DNA of 7,386 nt, from contig URFB01000058.1 of assembly GCA_900547045.1 (NCBI GenBank), positions 1 to 7,386 of the forward strand. The letters are read 5' to 3'. Under the pieces are notes generated by a model. That model worked only from the letters and a program-made list of their open reading frames with translations. It did no database searches and was not told the DNA's origin. Position numbers and translations under genes: made by a program. Position 1 is the first letter of the stretch, and every line of letters starts with the position of its first letter. Below are positions 1 through 6,648 of this stretch, one piece after another. Origin of the DNA: an uncultured Mollicutes bacterium. GTDB lineage: Bacteria; Bacillota_I; Bacilli_A; Acholeplasmatales; Anaeroplasmataceae.

Positions 1-2563
1 AAGAATCTATCATATTAATTCTTTTTAAATTAAAGTGAGCAATTATGTTCACAATTATAGTAAATGCTAAAGCTAAGCCAGCAGTATAAATAAAGCTTTG
101 AGGCTTAATATGATAAACAAATCTAACATATTCTATTTCAACAGTGCTAATAACCTTTATTGCAAGAAAATATCCTGCAAAAAGTCCTAGTGCTATACCA
201 ATAATTGTTAATATTAAATTTTCACTTGTAATATACCTGTCAACCTCATCATTATAAAAGCCTAAGACCTTTAGGGTTGAAATTTCTCTTTTTCTTTCAC
301 TTATATTAATGTTAGATAAATTATATAAAACCGTAAAGCTTAGCATCATTGCTAAAATGATTAAAATATATACAACCTGATTAAGGCTATTAAGCATCTC
401 CTGTGCCTCTTCAATTAGGTCATCAATAAACATTACATTTAAGGCTGTTTTATCCTGTATAAGCTTAGCTTTAATATCATCCTTAAGATTAGGATCAATT
501 GAAAGATAGCAAACAGTTCTTTTATAGCCAAAGCCTAAGCTTTCATAAAGTTCTTTAGAAATAAAGACATAATGATGTAAATAATATTCGCAATTTGCCG
601 TAATACTTACATCAAGGGCTTTTCCTTCTGCTGTCGTAAGTCTTATAGTATCATTTTTATTAGCTTTTAAAAGGCTAGCAAGCTTTTCTGTTAAAATAAC
701 TCCTGAATCATTTAAGGCTAATTCACTTCCACTTTTAGCATCTTTATAATTCATAAATAGCTTATCCTTTTCCTTGTCTTCAACTACAACAAGGGTTGCA
801 TCATAGCCAGAAATATTGATATCCACCGATTCATAATATGAAGCTTCCTTAATGCCATCTGCCTCAGCATTTTTGCTTGAGGTAGGATTTAGGTAACAAA
901 CAGCGTCGTAGCAACTTATTTCCTCATATTGCTTAGAGGCTACATCCTTAATCGCATCACGGATTCCAAAGCCTGTAAGCATTAAAGCACTACAGCCGAT
1001 AATACCGATAATGGTTACAATACATCTTTTTTTATATCTAGCAATATTTCTTATTATAACCTTAGCTGAGAATGATAAATGACACCATAGTGGCTTAATA
1101 TGCTCAAGTAAATTTTTCTTAGAGGCTACAGGCGCCTTTGGTCTTAGAAGCATTGCAGGCTTTTCCATTAAGGCGATAAGCACAGTTAAAATAGTTACAC
1201 CAACAATGCAAATAATAGCTATAAATACTCCTAAAATAATATTCAGAATATCAAAATAAACATTAAAGCTTGGAAGTGAAAATAATATAGTATAAATACT
1301 CCATATTAAATTAGGAATAATTATCATACCCAGTAAAAAGCCCATAATTGATCCTATAATTGTAGCAAGAGCACTAAATAAAATATATTTAAAGAGAATT
1401 TGTCCATTAGAAAAGCCCTGTGACTTTAGGCAGCCAATTAGGCTTCTATCATCATTTACCATTCTTCGCATTGATACAAGGCTAACTAAAATAGCTACTG
1501 CATAAAAAACAATCGGGAAAACTAAAGCTAAATTATCAATTGATTTAGCATCATTTACATAGTTATAATAAACACTATAATCCATTCTTGTGTAAATATG
1601 ATAGCTAAAATCAAGCGCTAAGGAATCATTAATCCTCTTAATATAGGAATCAACCTCATTAGAAAAATCCTTTAAATTATTTAGTCCTTCTAGGATAATA
1701 CTAGCCTCATTAAATACAAATTTTTGTCTTTTCTCCTGAAGGCCACCGGTAATTTGACCTATGAGCTCCTTAGCCTGATTAACTTTTTTTAAATAGTTGC
1801 TCGAATTAGTTAAATCAGCTTTAGCATTATTTAAATAAATATAAATACTAGTATAGCCATTTGTAACCGAATTTAGGCTTTGTTTATTTGCTAAGGCCCA
1901 AATATTTCCATCAACAGGATACTCCTTAAATGACTCTTGAGGTACATATGAATAAAAATTGATTTTACCATTTCCAATATTAGTTTTACCTCTATTGTAA
2001 TTAAAGGAATCGCTATTAATATATCTATTTGAGCTTACAACCCCAGAAATTACATAATTATATGCTTCACTTGAGTCTTCTTCAAGAACATATGATGGCA
2101 ATGATAAAGCATCACCAATGCTTAGGCCTAAGGCACTCAGAAGATTTTCCTCAACAACAATCTCATTATTTCTTTGAGGAAGGCTACCAGCCTTAAGCTC
2201 TAGCTTATTAATATTGTCATTAATAGACTCAACATTTAAAACATAGCTTTTTTTATTTGCATCAAAAATTTCAACATCGCATGACTTAGTTCCTTCAACA
2301 TAGGCATCAATTTGTGCATCGGCTAGGGTTTCTTTTATTTTTTGAACATCATCAGATGAAAAATTCAAATTAGAGGAAAGCCTTAGATCATAAACTGAGG
2401 CGCCATCATAGGCTTCATCTAGGCTTTTTAGCATATCAGGCGCCGTTGATTTAAGCCCTACAAACACAAATACACCTAAAAAAGCCATTACCATAAGCGA
2501 TAAAAAGCGAAAAAGCTGATGTTTTATTTCTCTAAAGCTTAAGGTGATAATACGATTTTTCAT
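1..2563 (-). CDS. ABC transporter permease, two FtsX domains (3' end cut by window edge)
   Basis: The minus strand is open without interruption from the ATG at 2561-2563 to the left edge, 854 codons. By hydropathy I see about eight membrane segments: TM1 at residues 20-37; TM2-4 at 346-365, 396-420 and 440-467; TM5 at 513-531; TM6-8 at 729-752, 785-804 and 824-844. This is the duplicated FtsX layout: TM1, a large extracytoplasmic domain (38-345, coiled-coil-like around 250-315), FtsX copy one, TM5, a second external domain (532-728), FtsX copy two. The second copy carries the characteristic cytoplasmic stretch SERKREISTLKVLGF (755-769); the first has a weaker form near 367-383. The last visible residues (LKRINMIDS) look like the usual end of this family, so only a few residues are missing. 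The start lies 4 bases after the ATPase stop, with GGTGAT ahead of it, suggesting translational coupling. Role inferred: membrane half of a MacB/LolCDE-type exporter or mechanotransmitter; substrate unknown. Confidence 0.93.
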   Translation of the reverse strand, partial: MKNRIITLSFREIKHQLFRFLSLMVMAFLGVFVFVGLKSTAPDMLKSLDEAYDGASVYDLRLSSNLNFSSDDVQKIKETLADAQIDAYVEGTKSCDVEIFDANKKSYVLNVESINDNINKLELKAGSLPQRNNEIVVEENLLSALGLSIGDALSLPSYVLEEDSSEAYNYVISGVVSSNRYINSDSFNYNRGKTNIGNGKINFYSYVPQESFKEYPVDGNIWALANKQSLNSVTNGYTSIYIYLNNAKADLTNSSNYLKKVNQAKELIGQITGGLQEKRQKFVFNEASIILEGLNNLKDFSNEVDSYIKRINDSLALDFSYHIYTRMDYSVYYNYVNDAKSIDNLALVFPIVFYAVAILVSLVSMRRMVNDDRSLIGCLKSQGFSNGQILFKYILFSALATIIGSIMGFLLGMIIIPNLIWSIYTILFSLPSFNVYFDILNIILGVFIAIICIVGVTILTVLIALMEKPAMLLRPKAPVASKKNLLEHIKPLWCHLSFSAKVIIRNIARYKKRCIVTIIGIIGCSALMLTGFGIRDAIKDVASKQYEEISCYDAVCYLNPTSSKNAEADGIKEASYYESVDINISGYDATLVVVEDKEKDKLFMNYKDAKSGSELALNDSGVILTEKLASLLKANKNDTIRLTTAEGKALDVSITANCEYYLHHYVFISKELYESLGFGYKRTVCYLSIDPNLKDDIKAKLIQDKTALNVMFIDDLIEEAQEMLNSLNQVVYILIILAMMLSFTVLYNLSNINISERKREISTLKVLGFYNDEVDRYITSENLILTIIGIALGLFAGYFLAIKVISTVEIEYVRFVYHIKPQSFIYTAGLALAFTIIVNIIAHFNLKRINMIDS

Positions 2564-2567
2564 AATA

Positions 2568-3269
2568 TCACCACTCAATCATATCAATTGGAAGGGGATT
2601 TTCATTCACTTCGATATCAGTTACACTCCCATTTTTAAAATGAATAATCTTATCAGCCATACCCTTAATAGCGCTATTGTGCGTAACAATTACTACGGTT
2701 ATATTGCTTTTTCTTGCACAGTCTGAAAGTAATCCAAGAATTTGCTTACCCGTTTTATAATCAAGAGCACCCGTAGGCTCATCGCACAATAAAACCTTAG
2801 GACGCTTAGCAATCGCTCTAGCAACTGCTACTCTTTGTTGCTCACCACCCGAAAGCTGTGAAGGGAAATTATTGATTCGATCATCAAGACCAACAAGGCT
2901 TAGAGCATCCTTAGGCTTTAAATGATTGGGAGTTAATTGCACTGCAAGCTCTACATTTTCAAGAGCGGTAAGGTTTTGTACTAGATTATAAAATTGAAAA
3001 ACAAAACCAATATCATTTCTACGATATTTAATTAAGCCCCTAGCGTTAAGCCCTGAAATATTTACACCATCAACAATTACATCTCCGGATGTAGGGCTAT
3101 CCATTCCTCCTAGAATATTTAAGCAAGTTGTTTTACCAGCACCAGATGGTCCTAATATACAAACAAGCTCGCCCTTTTCAATTGTAAAGGATGCATCAGA
3201 TAAGGCATTAATTATAACCTCACCCATAACATATTTTTTACAAACATTTCTAAATTCAATAATCGCCAC
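2568..3269 (-). CDS. ABC transporter ATP-binding protein (MacB/LolD type)
   Basis: This cytoplasmic ATPase of about 233 residues powers the permease directly downstream. All catalytic motifs are intact, numbered from the GTG at 3269: Walker A GPSGAGKT (40-47), Q-loop Gln92, signature LSGGEQQ (139-145), Walker B KVLLCDEP (158-165) with catalytic Glu164, D-loop GALD and switch His197. The C-terminal NENPLPIDMIEW resembles the ending of Firmicutes FtsX-partner ATPases. Start choice: in-frame GTG (3276-3278), ATG (3273-3275) and GTG (3267-3269) all lie close together. The Shine-Dalgarno GGGAG at 3278-3282 is 8 bases from the last one, but overlaps or almost touches the other two. The GTG at 3269, giving MAIIEFRNV, is therefore preferred; the longest form would be 236 residues. 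The stop TGA follows a TGG codon. It forms a two-gene unit with the permease, and may be cotranscribed with galE upstream. Confidence 0.96.
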   Translation of the reverse strand: MAIIEFRNVCKKYVMGEVIINALSDASFTIEKGELVCILGPSGAGKTTCLNILGGMDSPTSGDVIVDGVNISGLNARGLIKYRRNDIGFVFQFYNLVQNLTALENVELAVQLTPNHLKPKDALSLVGLDDRINNFPSQLSGGEQQRVAVARAIAKRPKVLLCDEPTGALDYKTGKQILGLLSDCARKSNITVVIVTHNSAIKGMADKIIHFKNGSVTDIEVNENPLPIDMIEW

Positions 3270-3277
3270 AATCATCA

Positions 3278-3282
3278 CTCCC
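3278..3282 (-). promoter_or_regulatory. Shine-Dalgarno of the ABC ATPase gene; decides its start
   Basis: Read on the minus strand, GGGAG lies in the context AGGGAGTGAT, close to the full anti-16S match AGGAGGTGAT. It leaves an 8-base spacer to the GTG at 3267-3269 but only 2 bases to the ATG at 3273-3275, and it overlaps the first GTG. This favours the downstream GTG as the true start. Confidence 0.7.
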
Positions 3283-3284
3283 TA

Positions 3285-3318
3285 AACTAAATAAAGTGCA
3301 AATGCACTTCATTTAATT
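3285..3318 (-). promoter_or_regulatory. 15-bp intergenic RNA hairpin between galE and the ABC ATPase
   Basis: On the minus-strand RNA, positions 3318-3304 pair with 3299-3285 around a four-base AUUU loop (3303-3300). All 15 positions pair if two G-U wobbles are allowed. On the plus strand the same two positions would be A-C mismatches, so the structure fits the minus-strand transcript. The helix begins at the galE stop codon and ends two bases before the ATPase Shine-Dalgarno. It is followed by UA and GGGAG rather than a U-tract, so it is not a classical intrinsic terminator. It may instead stabilise the galE 3' end, mark a processing site or tune ATPase translation. A weak promoter-like pair in the galE end (TTGGCA at 3348-3353, TATAAG at 3323-3328, 19-base spacer) would start a transcript almost exactly at this hairpin, but I give that pair little weight. 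Confidence 0.6.
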
Positions 3319-4333
3319 AATCCTTATAGCCATTAGGATTCTTCTTTTGCCAATTCCAATGATCTCTTGCCATATCCTCAATATTATAAATAGCCTTAAA
3401 GCCAATTTCCTTATAGGCCTTTTCAACCTTAGTATAGTTAGCGGCGATATCGCCTTCTCTTCTTGGACCTACAACATAAGGAATAGGCTTACCATACGCA
3501 CGCTCAAAGGCATGTAAAACATCATATACAGATGAACCATTTCCAGTACCTAAATTATAAATAACAAGACCAGGATTTTCATTTAATTTATTAATGGCAC
3601 AAACATGGCCCCTTGCAAGGTCACAAACGTGAATATAGTCACGAATACAAGTACCATCTGGTGTATTATAATCATCACCAAAAATAGTAAGATGATCTCT
3701 TCTTCCAATCATAACCTGTGTAATATATGGTGCTAAATTATTAGGAATTCCATTAGGATCCTCACCAATTAAACCACTTGGATGAGCTCCAATTGGGTTA
3801 AAGTATCTTAAAATACAAATTTGGAATCTAGGATCTGAATGATATAAGTCCATAAGAATTTGCTCAATAAATAGCTTAGTTGTACCATATGGATTAGTTG
3901 TACCACCGGTCTTGAATGTCTCATCAACTGGTACAGAAACTGGGTCTCCATAAACAGTCGCAGATGATGAGAAAATAAACTTGAAGCAGTTATGCTCTCT
4001 CATTGACTCTAAAATATTAATAGCGCCCGTGATATTGGTATGATAATATTCAAGGGGCTTTTTAACACTTTCACCAACTGCCTTTAGTCCAGCAAAATTT
4101 ATTACACAGTCAATTTGATTTTCAAAAAATACTTGATCAAGGTGCTCCTTATCTAATATATCTCCTTTGATAAACTTGACAGATTTGCCTGTTATTTCCT
4201 TTACTCTTTCAAGTGATTTTTCGCAAGAATTTGCAAGATTATCATAAACAATAACCTCATATCCATTATTAAGTAATTCAACACATGTATGTGAGCCGAT
4301 ATAGCCAGCTCCACCTGTTACTAAAATTTTCAT
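3317..4333 (-). CDS. galE: UDP-glucose 4-epimerase
   Basis: GalE interconverts UDP-glucose and UDP-galactose with tightly bound NAD in the cytoplasm. It serves galactose use (Leloir pathway) and supplies nucleotide sugars for surface glycans. At 338 residues it has the same length as E. coli GalE, so numbering matches. It shows the Rossmann motif GGAGYIG (7-13), catalytic Ser124 in SSSATVYG, and the Tyr149/Lys153 pair in NPYGTTK. It also has the RYFNP substrate segment (176-180), UDP-binding Arg292 in RREGD and the typical end NPNGYKD. Position 299, Tyr in E. coli and Cys at the equivalent human site, is Asn here, which may widen the pocket for N-acetylated sugars (inference). The ATG at 4331-4333 has GAGG upstream as ribosome binding site. 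It is divergent from the aminotransferase gene, with its own promoter; the ABC genes follow on the same strand after 47 bases. No other Leloir gene is visible. Confidence 0.98.
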   Translation of the reverse strand: MKILVTGGAGYIGSHTCVELLNNGYEVIVYDNLANSCEKSLERVKEITGKSVKFIKGDILDKEHLDQVFFENQIDCVINFAGLKAVGESVKKPLEYYHTNITGAINILESMREHNCFKFIFSSSATVYGDPVSVPVDETFKTGGTTNPYGTTKLFIEQILMDLYHSDPRFQICILRYFNPIGAHPSGLIGEDPNGIPNNLAPYITQVMIGRRDHLTIFGDDYNTPDGTCIRDYIHVCDLARGHVCAINKLNENPGLVIYNLGTGNGSSVYDVLHAFERAYGKPIPYVVGPRREGDIAANYTKVEKAYKEIGFKAIYNIEDMARDHWNWQKKNPNGYKD

Positions 4334-4356
4334 TTTAAAAACCTCATTTCTATTAC

Positions 4357-4384
4357 ATTATAGCATTTTTTTTAAGAATGTGTA
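4357..4384 (-). promoter_or_regulatory. galE: Putative sigma-A promoter of galE, extended -10
   Basis: On the minus strand a perfect TATAAT (4357-4362) is directly preceded by TGC, an extended -10. A TACACA box (4379-4384, four of six to TTGACA) lies 16 bases upstream. The predicted transcript start near 4350 gives a short leader of about 17 bases to the ATG. The -35 is weak, so the extended -10 probably carries recognition. Confidence 0.65.
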
Positions 4385-4390
4385 TGCATA
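4383..4390. repeat. Palindrome TATGCATA between the divergent promoters
   Basis: This perfect 8-bp palindrome touches the galE -35 box and ends one base before the aminotransferase -35 box. It could be an operator half-way between both promoters, but it is short and A+T-rich DNA yields such palindromes by chance. Confidence 0.3.
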
Positions 4391-4419
4391 TTTACTAATT
4401 TTAAGATTAATGCTATAAT
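4391..4419 (+). promoter_or_regulatory. Putative sigma-A promoter of the aminotransferase gene
   Basis: The -10 TATAAT (4414-4419) is directly preceded by TGC, an extended -10, and TTTACT (4391-4396, four of six to TTGACA) lies at the ideal 17-base spacing. The start of transcription should fall near 4426. The ribosome binding site AAAGGAG (4431-4437) lies 11 bases before the ATG, slightly long but usable. The core AATGCTATAAT is identical to that of the opposing galE promoter. Confidence 0.75.
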
Positions 4420-4448
4420 TACAAAAAGAAAAAGGAGCTATAATAAAA

Positions 4449-5603
4449 ATGGATTATATATATAATAAAAGCTTAGCTAATTGTACACCATCTAAAATAA
4501 GAGAGTTTAATACCTTAGCCTCTAATCTAAATGCAAAATACAAATTAACCCTAGGTGAGCCTGATTTTGACACCCCAGAAGAAATTAAGAAAGCCCTAAT
4601 CGATTCATTAAATGAAAATCATACTAGATATGCACCAACCGTTGGAAATAAAAGCCTAAGAGAGGAAATTTGTAGCTTTGAAAAAAGAGTTAATAAGGTT
4701 GACTATATTCCTGAAGAGGTTTTAGTTACCACTGGTTCAACTGAAGCTCTTACCGCTGCTCTTTTTACTCTATTAAATAAAGACGATGAGGTAATTGTAC
4801 CCATTCCTTGCTACGCACTATATGAGCCAGTAATTGGCTATTGTGGTGGAAAAATGATACCGCTTGATACAAGACCAGACTTTCAAATTAGTACCGAAAA
4901 GCTTAAGGCTCTAATTACTGATAAAACAAAGGCTATCCTTCTTACATCACCTAATAACCCTACTGGTACAATTTATGATGACCAAACTCTAGAAAATATT
5001 TATAATCTTGTTAAAAATACTAATATTTTAGTTATTTGTGATAACTGCTACGACCAGCTTGTATATGGTAAAAGACGTTTGGGATTTTCGAAATATCAAG
5101 ATATAAAAGATCAAATTATTGTTTGCCAAAGCTTTTCAAAGCCTTATGCAATGACAGGATGGCGTTTAGGCTATATGCTTGGTAATAAAAATTTACTTGA
5201 TAAAATATCAATTATTCACCAATATATGGTTGTATGTGTTAATACCTTCGTACAGGATGCAGGAATTAAGGCCTTAAATTTTGATCCTAAGCCATTTATT
5301 GAGGTTTATGAAAAACGAAGAGATTATGTATATAATAGACTTCTTCAAATGAAGCTTCCCGTAAATAAACCTGAGGGTGCCTTCTATGTCTTCCCTTGTA
5401 TTAAGGAATTTAATATGACAAGCTTTGACTTTTGCCTAGAGCTTGTAAAAAGAAAAAGCGTCGCCCTTATTCCTGGTGACTGCTTCCTAACTGATGATTA
5501 TGTAAGAATTTCTTATTGCGTTGATGATGATACAATTAAAAACGCAATGGACCTTCTTGAGGAATTTATAACTGAATTAAGAGAAAAAAATAAAGAGCAC
5601 TAA
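4449..5603 (+). CDS. PLP-dependent class I/II aminotransferase (aspartate/aromatic type, PatA/AraT-like)
   Basis: This cytosolic fold-type I aminotransferase of 384 residues transfers an amino group between an amino acid and a 2-oxo acid through pyridoxal phosphate. Motifs in order are LGEPDFDTP (35-43), TTGSTEA (94-100, cofactor phosphate region), SPNNPTG (167-173) with conserved Asn170, Asp198 and Tyr201 in DNCYDQLVY, and PLP Lys231 in SFSKPYAMTGWRLGY. Arg239 and Arg353 (YVRIS, substrate carboxylate) follow. Length and motifs fit subgroup I-gamma, which includes Bacillus PatA, lactococcal AraT and many AspC-annotated enzymes; the sequence alone does not fix the substrate. Asp-Asn-Cys-Tyr replaces the more usual Asp-Glu-x-Tyr at 198-201, keeping the PLP-binding Asp and Tyr. 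It has its own promoter and is a single-gene unit between galE and the convergent glycosyltransferase. The C-terminal REKNKEH is encoded by the A-tract of the terminator. Confidence 0.95.
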   Translation: MDYIYNKSLANCTPSKIREFNTLASNLNAKYKLTLGEPDFDTPEEIKKALIDSLNENHTRYAPTVGNKSLREEICSFEKRVNKVDYIPEEVLVTTGSTEALTAALFTLLNKDDEVIVPIPCYALYEPVIGYCGGKMIPLDTRPDFQISTEKLKALITDKTKAILLTSPNNPTGTIYDDQTLENIYNLVKNTNILVICDNCYDQLVYGKRRLGFSKYQDIKDQIIVCQSFSKPYAMTGWRLGYMLGNKNLLDKISIIHQYMVVCVNTFVQDAGIKALNFDPKPFIEVYEKRRDYVYNRLLQMKLPVNKPEGAFYVFPCIKEFNMTSFDFCLELVKRKSVALIPGDCFLTDDYVRISYCVDDDTIKNAMDLLEEFITELREKNKEH

Positions 5604-5619
5604 GCCCTTTATTTTTTTT
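5584..5619. terminator. Bidirectional intrinsic terminator embedded in both convergent gene ends
   Basis: An A-tract arm (5584-5595) is the exact reverse complement of the T-tract arm (5607-5618), 12 bp. Inside these are a GC/GC pair (5597-5598 with 5604-5605) and a five-base loop (5599-5603). Position 5596 against 5606 is an A-C mismatch in the plus transcript but a G-U wobble in the minus transcript, so the minus RNA has an unbroken 15-bp stem. Each direction ends in a run of U. The aminotransferase stop codon (5601-5603) is in the loop, and the glycosyltransferase stop codon (5609-5611 on the minus strand) is in an arm. Stem G+C content is low, so efficiency is uncertain. Confidence 0.72.
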
Positions 5620-6529
5620 CCTTTACGATGTAAATTGGTCTTCCCTTTGATTCCTTATAAATCTTTTTAATATAGGCAGACATTACTGACATACCTAAGA
5701 AAATAAGCATCGAAAATAATGATATAACACAAGAAATGCTTAATAATAGAGGAATATATATTCCTAAAATAGCATAAACAATCATCCAGGCTCCAAGCCC
5801 TAATGTTGAAATAAAGCATAAAATAGCCAAAAATAAATTAATCTTTAATGGTACAGACGAAAAATCCTCTATACCACCAAGAGCATATTTAGTAAGTTTT
5901 CTAAAGCTCCATTTTGACTTACCCGCAACACGGTCAACATTTTCATATTCAAGCCATTTAATGTCAAAGCCAACCCAACCAAAAATCCCCTTTGAAAATC
6001 TATCCTTTTCAGCAAGAGAAATAATCGCATCAGCCATAGGTCTTGTCATAAGTCTAAAATCTCTTGCGCCATCGGTAATGTTAGCATCACTAATTTTATT
6101 AATTATTTTATAGAAAAGACGGGCAAAAAAGCTTCTTATTGCCGGTTCTCCCTTACGAGTTACTCTTCTTGAGGCTACACAGTCATAGCCTTCTTCCTTA
6201 ATCCCCTTATACATATCAAGCAAAAGAGCTGGTGGGTCCTGAAGGTCAACATCCATGAGACCAACATAATCACCTGTAGCCTCCTTAAGACCAGCATAAA
6301 TAGCAGCTTCCTTACCAAAGTTACGTGAAAACGATACATATCTTACATTAGGATTAATACTAGCAAGCTCCTTCATTAACGCTAATGTTTTATCACTACT
6401 TCCATCATTGACAAAGATATACTCAAATTCGGTTGGAAGCTTAGCTACAATCTCTTCCATTTTTTCATAATATATTTTTATACATTCCTCTTCATTATAG
6501 CAAGGAATAACAATGCTTATTTTTTCCAT
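5609..6529 (-). CDS. Membrane glycosyltransferase, GT2 family (GtrB/DPM1-like, polyprenyl-phosphate sugar transferase)
   Basis: This 306-residue protein has an N-terminal GT-A catalytic domain (about 1-225) and two C-terminal membrane segments (about 230-254 and 257-287), the architecture of GtrB-type bactoprenol glucosyltransferases. Visible motifs are the opening SIVIPCYNEEE (5-15), the VNDGSSD nucleotide-binding motif (40-46), SRNFGKEAA (68-76), the metal-binding DVDLQDPP (93-100) with Asp93 and Asp95, and GARDFRLM (154-161). The likely reaction moves a hexose from a nucleotide sugar to undecaprenyl phosphate on the cytoplasmic face, for decoration of wall polymers or capsule. The donor sugar is not readable from sequence. 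No GtrA-like flippase or acceptor transferase is adjacent. The start ATG (6527-6529) has AAGGAG (6536-6541) six bases upstream. It has its own promoter, and its Lys-rich end (KEKK) is encoded in the shared terminator. Confidence 0.95.
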   Translation of the reverse strand: MEKISIVIPCYNEEECIKIYYEKMEEIVAKLPTEFEYIFVNDGSSDKTLALMKELASINPNVRYVSFSRNFGKEAAIYAGLKEATGDYVGLMDVDLQDPPALLLDMYKGIKEEGYDCVASRRVTRKGEPAIRSFFARLFYKIINKISDANITDGARDFRLMTRPMADAIISLAEKDRFSKGIFGWVGFDIKWLEYENVDRVAGKSKWSFRKLTKYALGGIEDFSSVPLKINLFLAILCFISTLGLGAWMIVYAILGIYIPLLLSISCVISLFSMLIFLGMSVMSAYIKKIYKESKGRPIYIVKEKK

Positions 6530-6544
6530 AGGAGACTCCTTAAT

Positions 6545-6558
6545 TTAAAACGTTTTCT
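6545..6558. promoter_or_regulatory. cre-like (CcpA/LacI-family) operator over the glycosyltransferase transcription start
   Basis: TTAAAACGTTTTCT fits 13 of 14 positions of the catabolite-responsive-element consensus TGWAARCGYTWNCW (G to T at position 2); the reverse orientation fits 12 of 14. It contains the perfect palindrome AAAACGTTTT and is flanked by 8-bp inverted arms (6541-6548 and 6558-6565). It spans about -3 to +11 of the predicted start and ends 3 bases before the Shine-Dalgarno, a position expected for repression. Inference from consensus only. Confidence 0.45.
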
Positions 6559-6561
6559 TAA

Positions 6562-6590
6562 ATTATACCTCAGATAGCAAATAAACACAA
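6562..6590 (-). promoter_or_regulatory. Putative sigma-A promoter of the glycosyltransferase gene
   Basis: On the minus strand TATAAT (6562-6567, perfect) and TTGTGT (6585-6590, three of six to TTGACA) are 17 bases apart. The predicted start near 6555 gives a leader of about 26 bases. The promoter lies just after the htpG terminator, so the gene is expected to be transcribed independently. Confidence 0.65.
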
Positions 6591-6612
6591 ATCTATTTTA
6601 ACAGCGTACAAT

Positions 6613-6643
6613 AAAAAAGCCCCTAGCATTTTAGCTAGAGACT
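6613..6643 (-). terminator. Intrinsic terminator of htpG
   Basis: In the minus-strand RNA the arm at 6643-6634 pairs over 10 positions with 6627-6618 (two G-U wobbles) around a six-base loop (6633-6628), followed by a U-tract that begins at 6618 and runs to 6613. The hairpin begins 5 bases after the htpG stop codon. The G-U positions become A-C mismatches on the other strand, so it is oriented for htpG. Confidence 0.9.
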
Positions 6644-6648
6644 AATTA

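Noticed and set aside
1..2563. Possible frameshift or pseudogene in the permease
   Set aside because: Codon-by-codon reading gives 854 sense codons with no internal stop, and all expected membrane segments and both FtsX domains are present.
2568..2570. TGA as a possible Trp codon (mollicute code)
   Set aside because: It follows TGG and ends the ATPase at the family's usual C-terminus, and the permease starts four bases later in another frame. It is a normal stop.
2544..2726. Small plus-strand open frame of 60 codons antisense to the ATPase end
   Set aside because: It lies opposite a well-supported ABC ATPase, has no clear ribosome binding site or recognisable domain, and is explained as a shadow of the real gene.
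2568..6529. galE, glycosyltransferase and ABC transporter as one polysaccharide export operon
   Set aside because: The aminotransferase gene on the opposite strand, separate promoters and the terminator at 5584-5619 divide the region, and the permease is FtsX-type, not a Wzm-type polysaccharide exporter.
6530..6540. Inverted repeat AGGAGACTCCT at the glycosyltransferase ribosome binding site
   Set aside because: The arms are five bases around a single base, too tight to fold in RNA; it is probably a chance palindrome that includes the Shine-Dalgarno.
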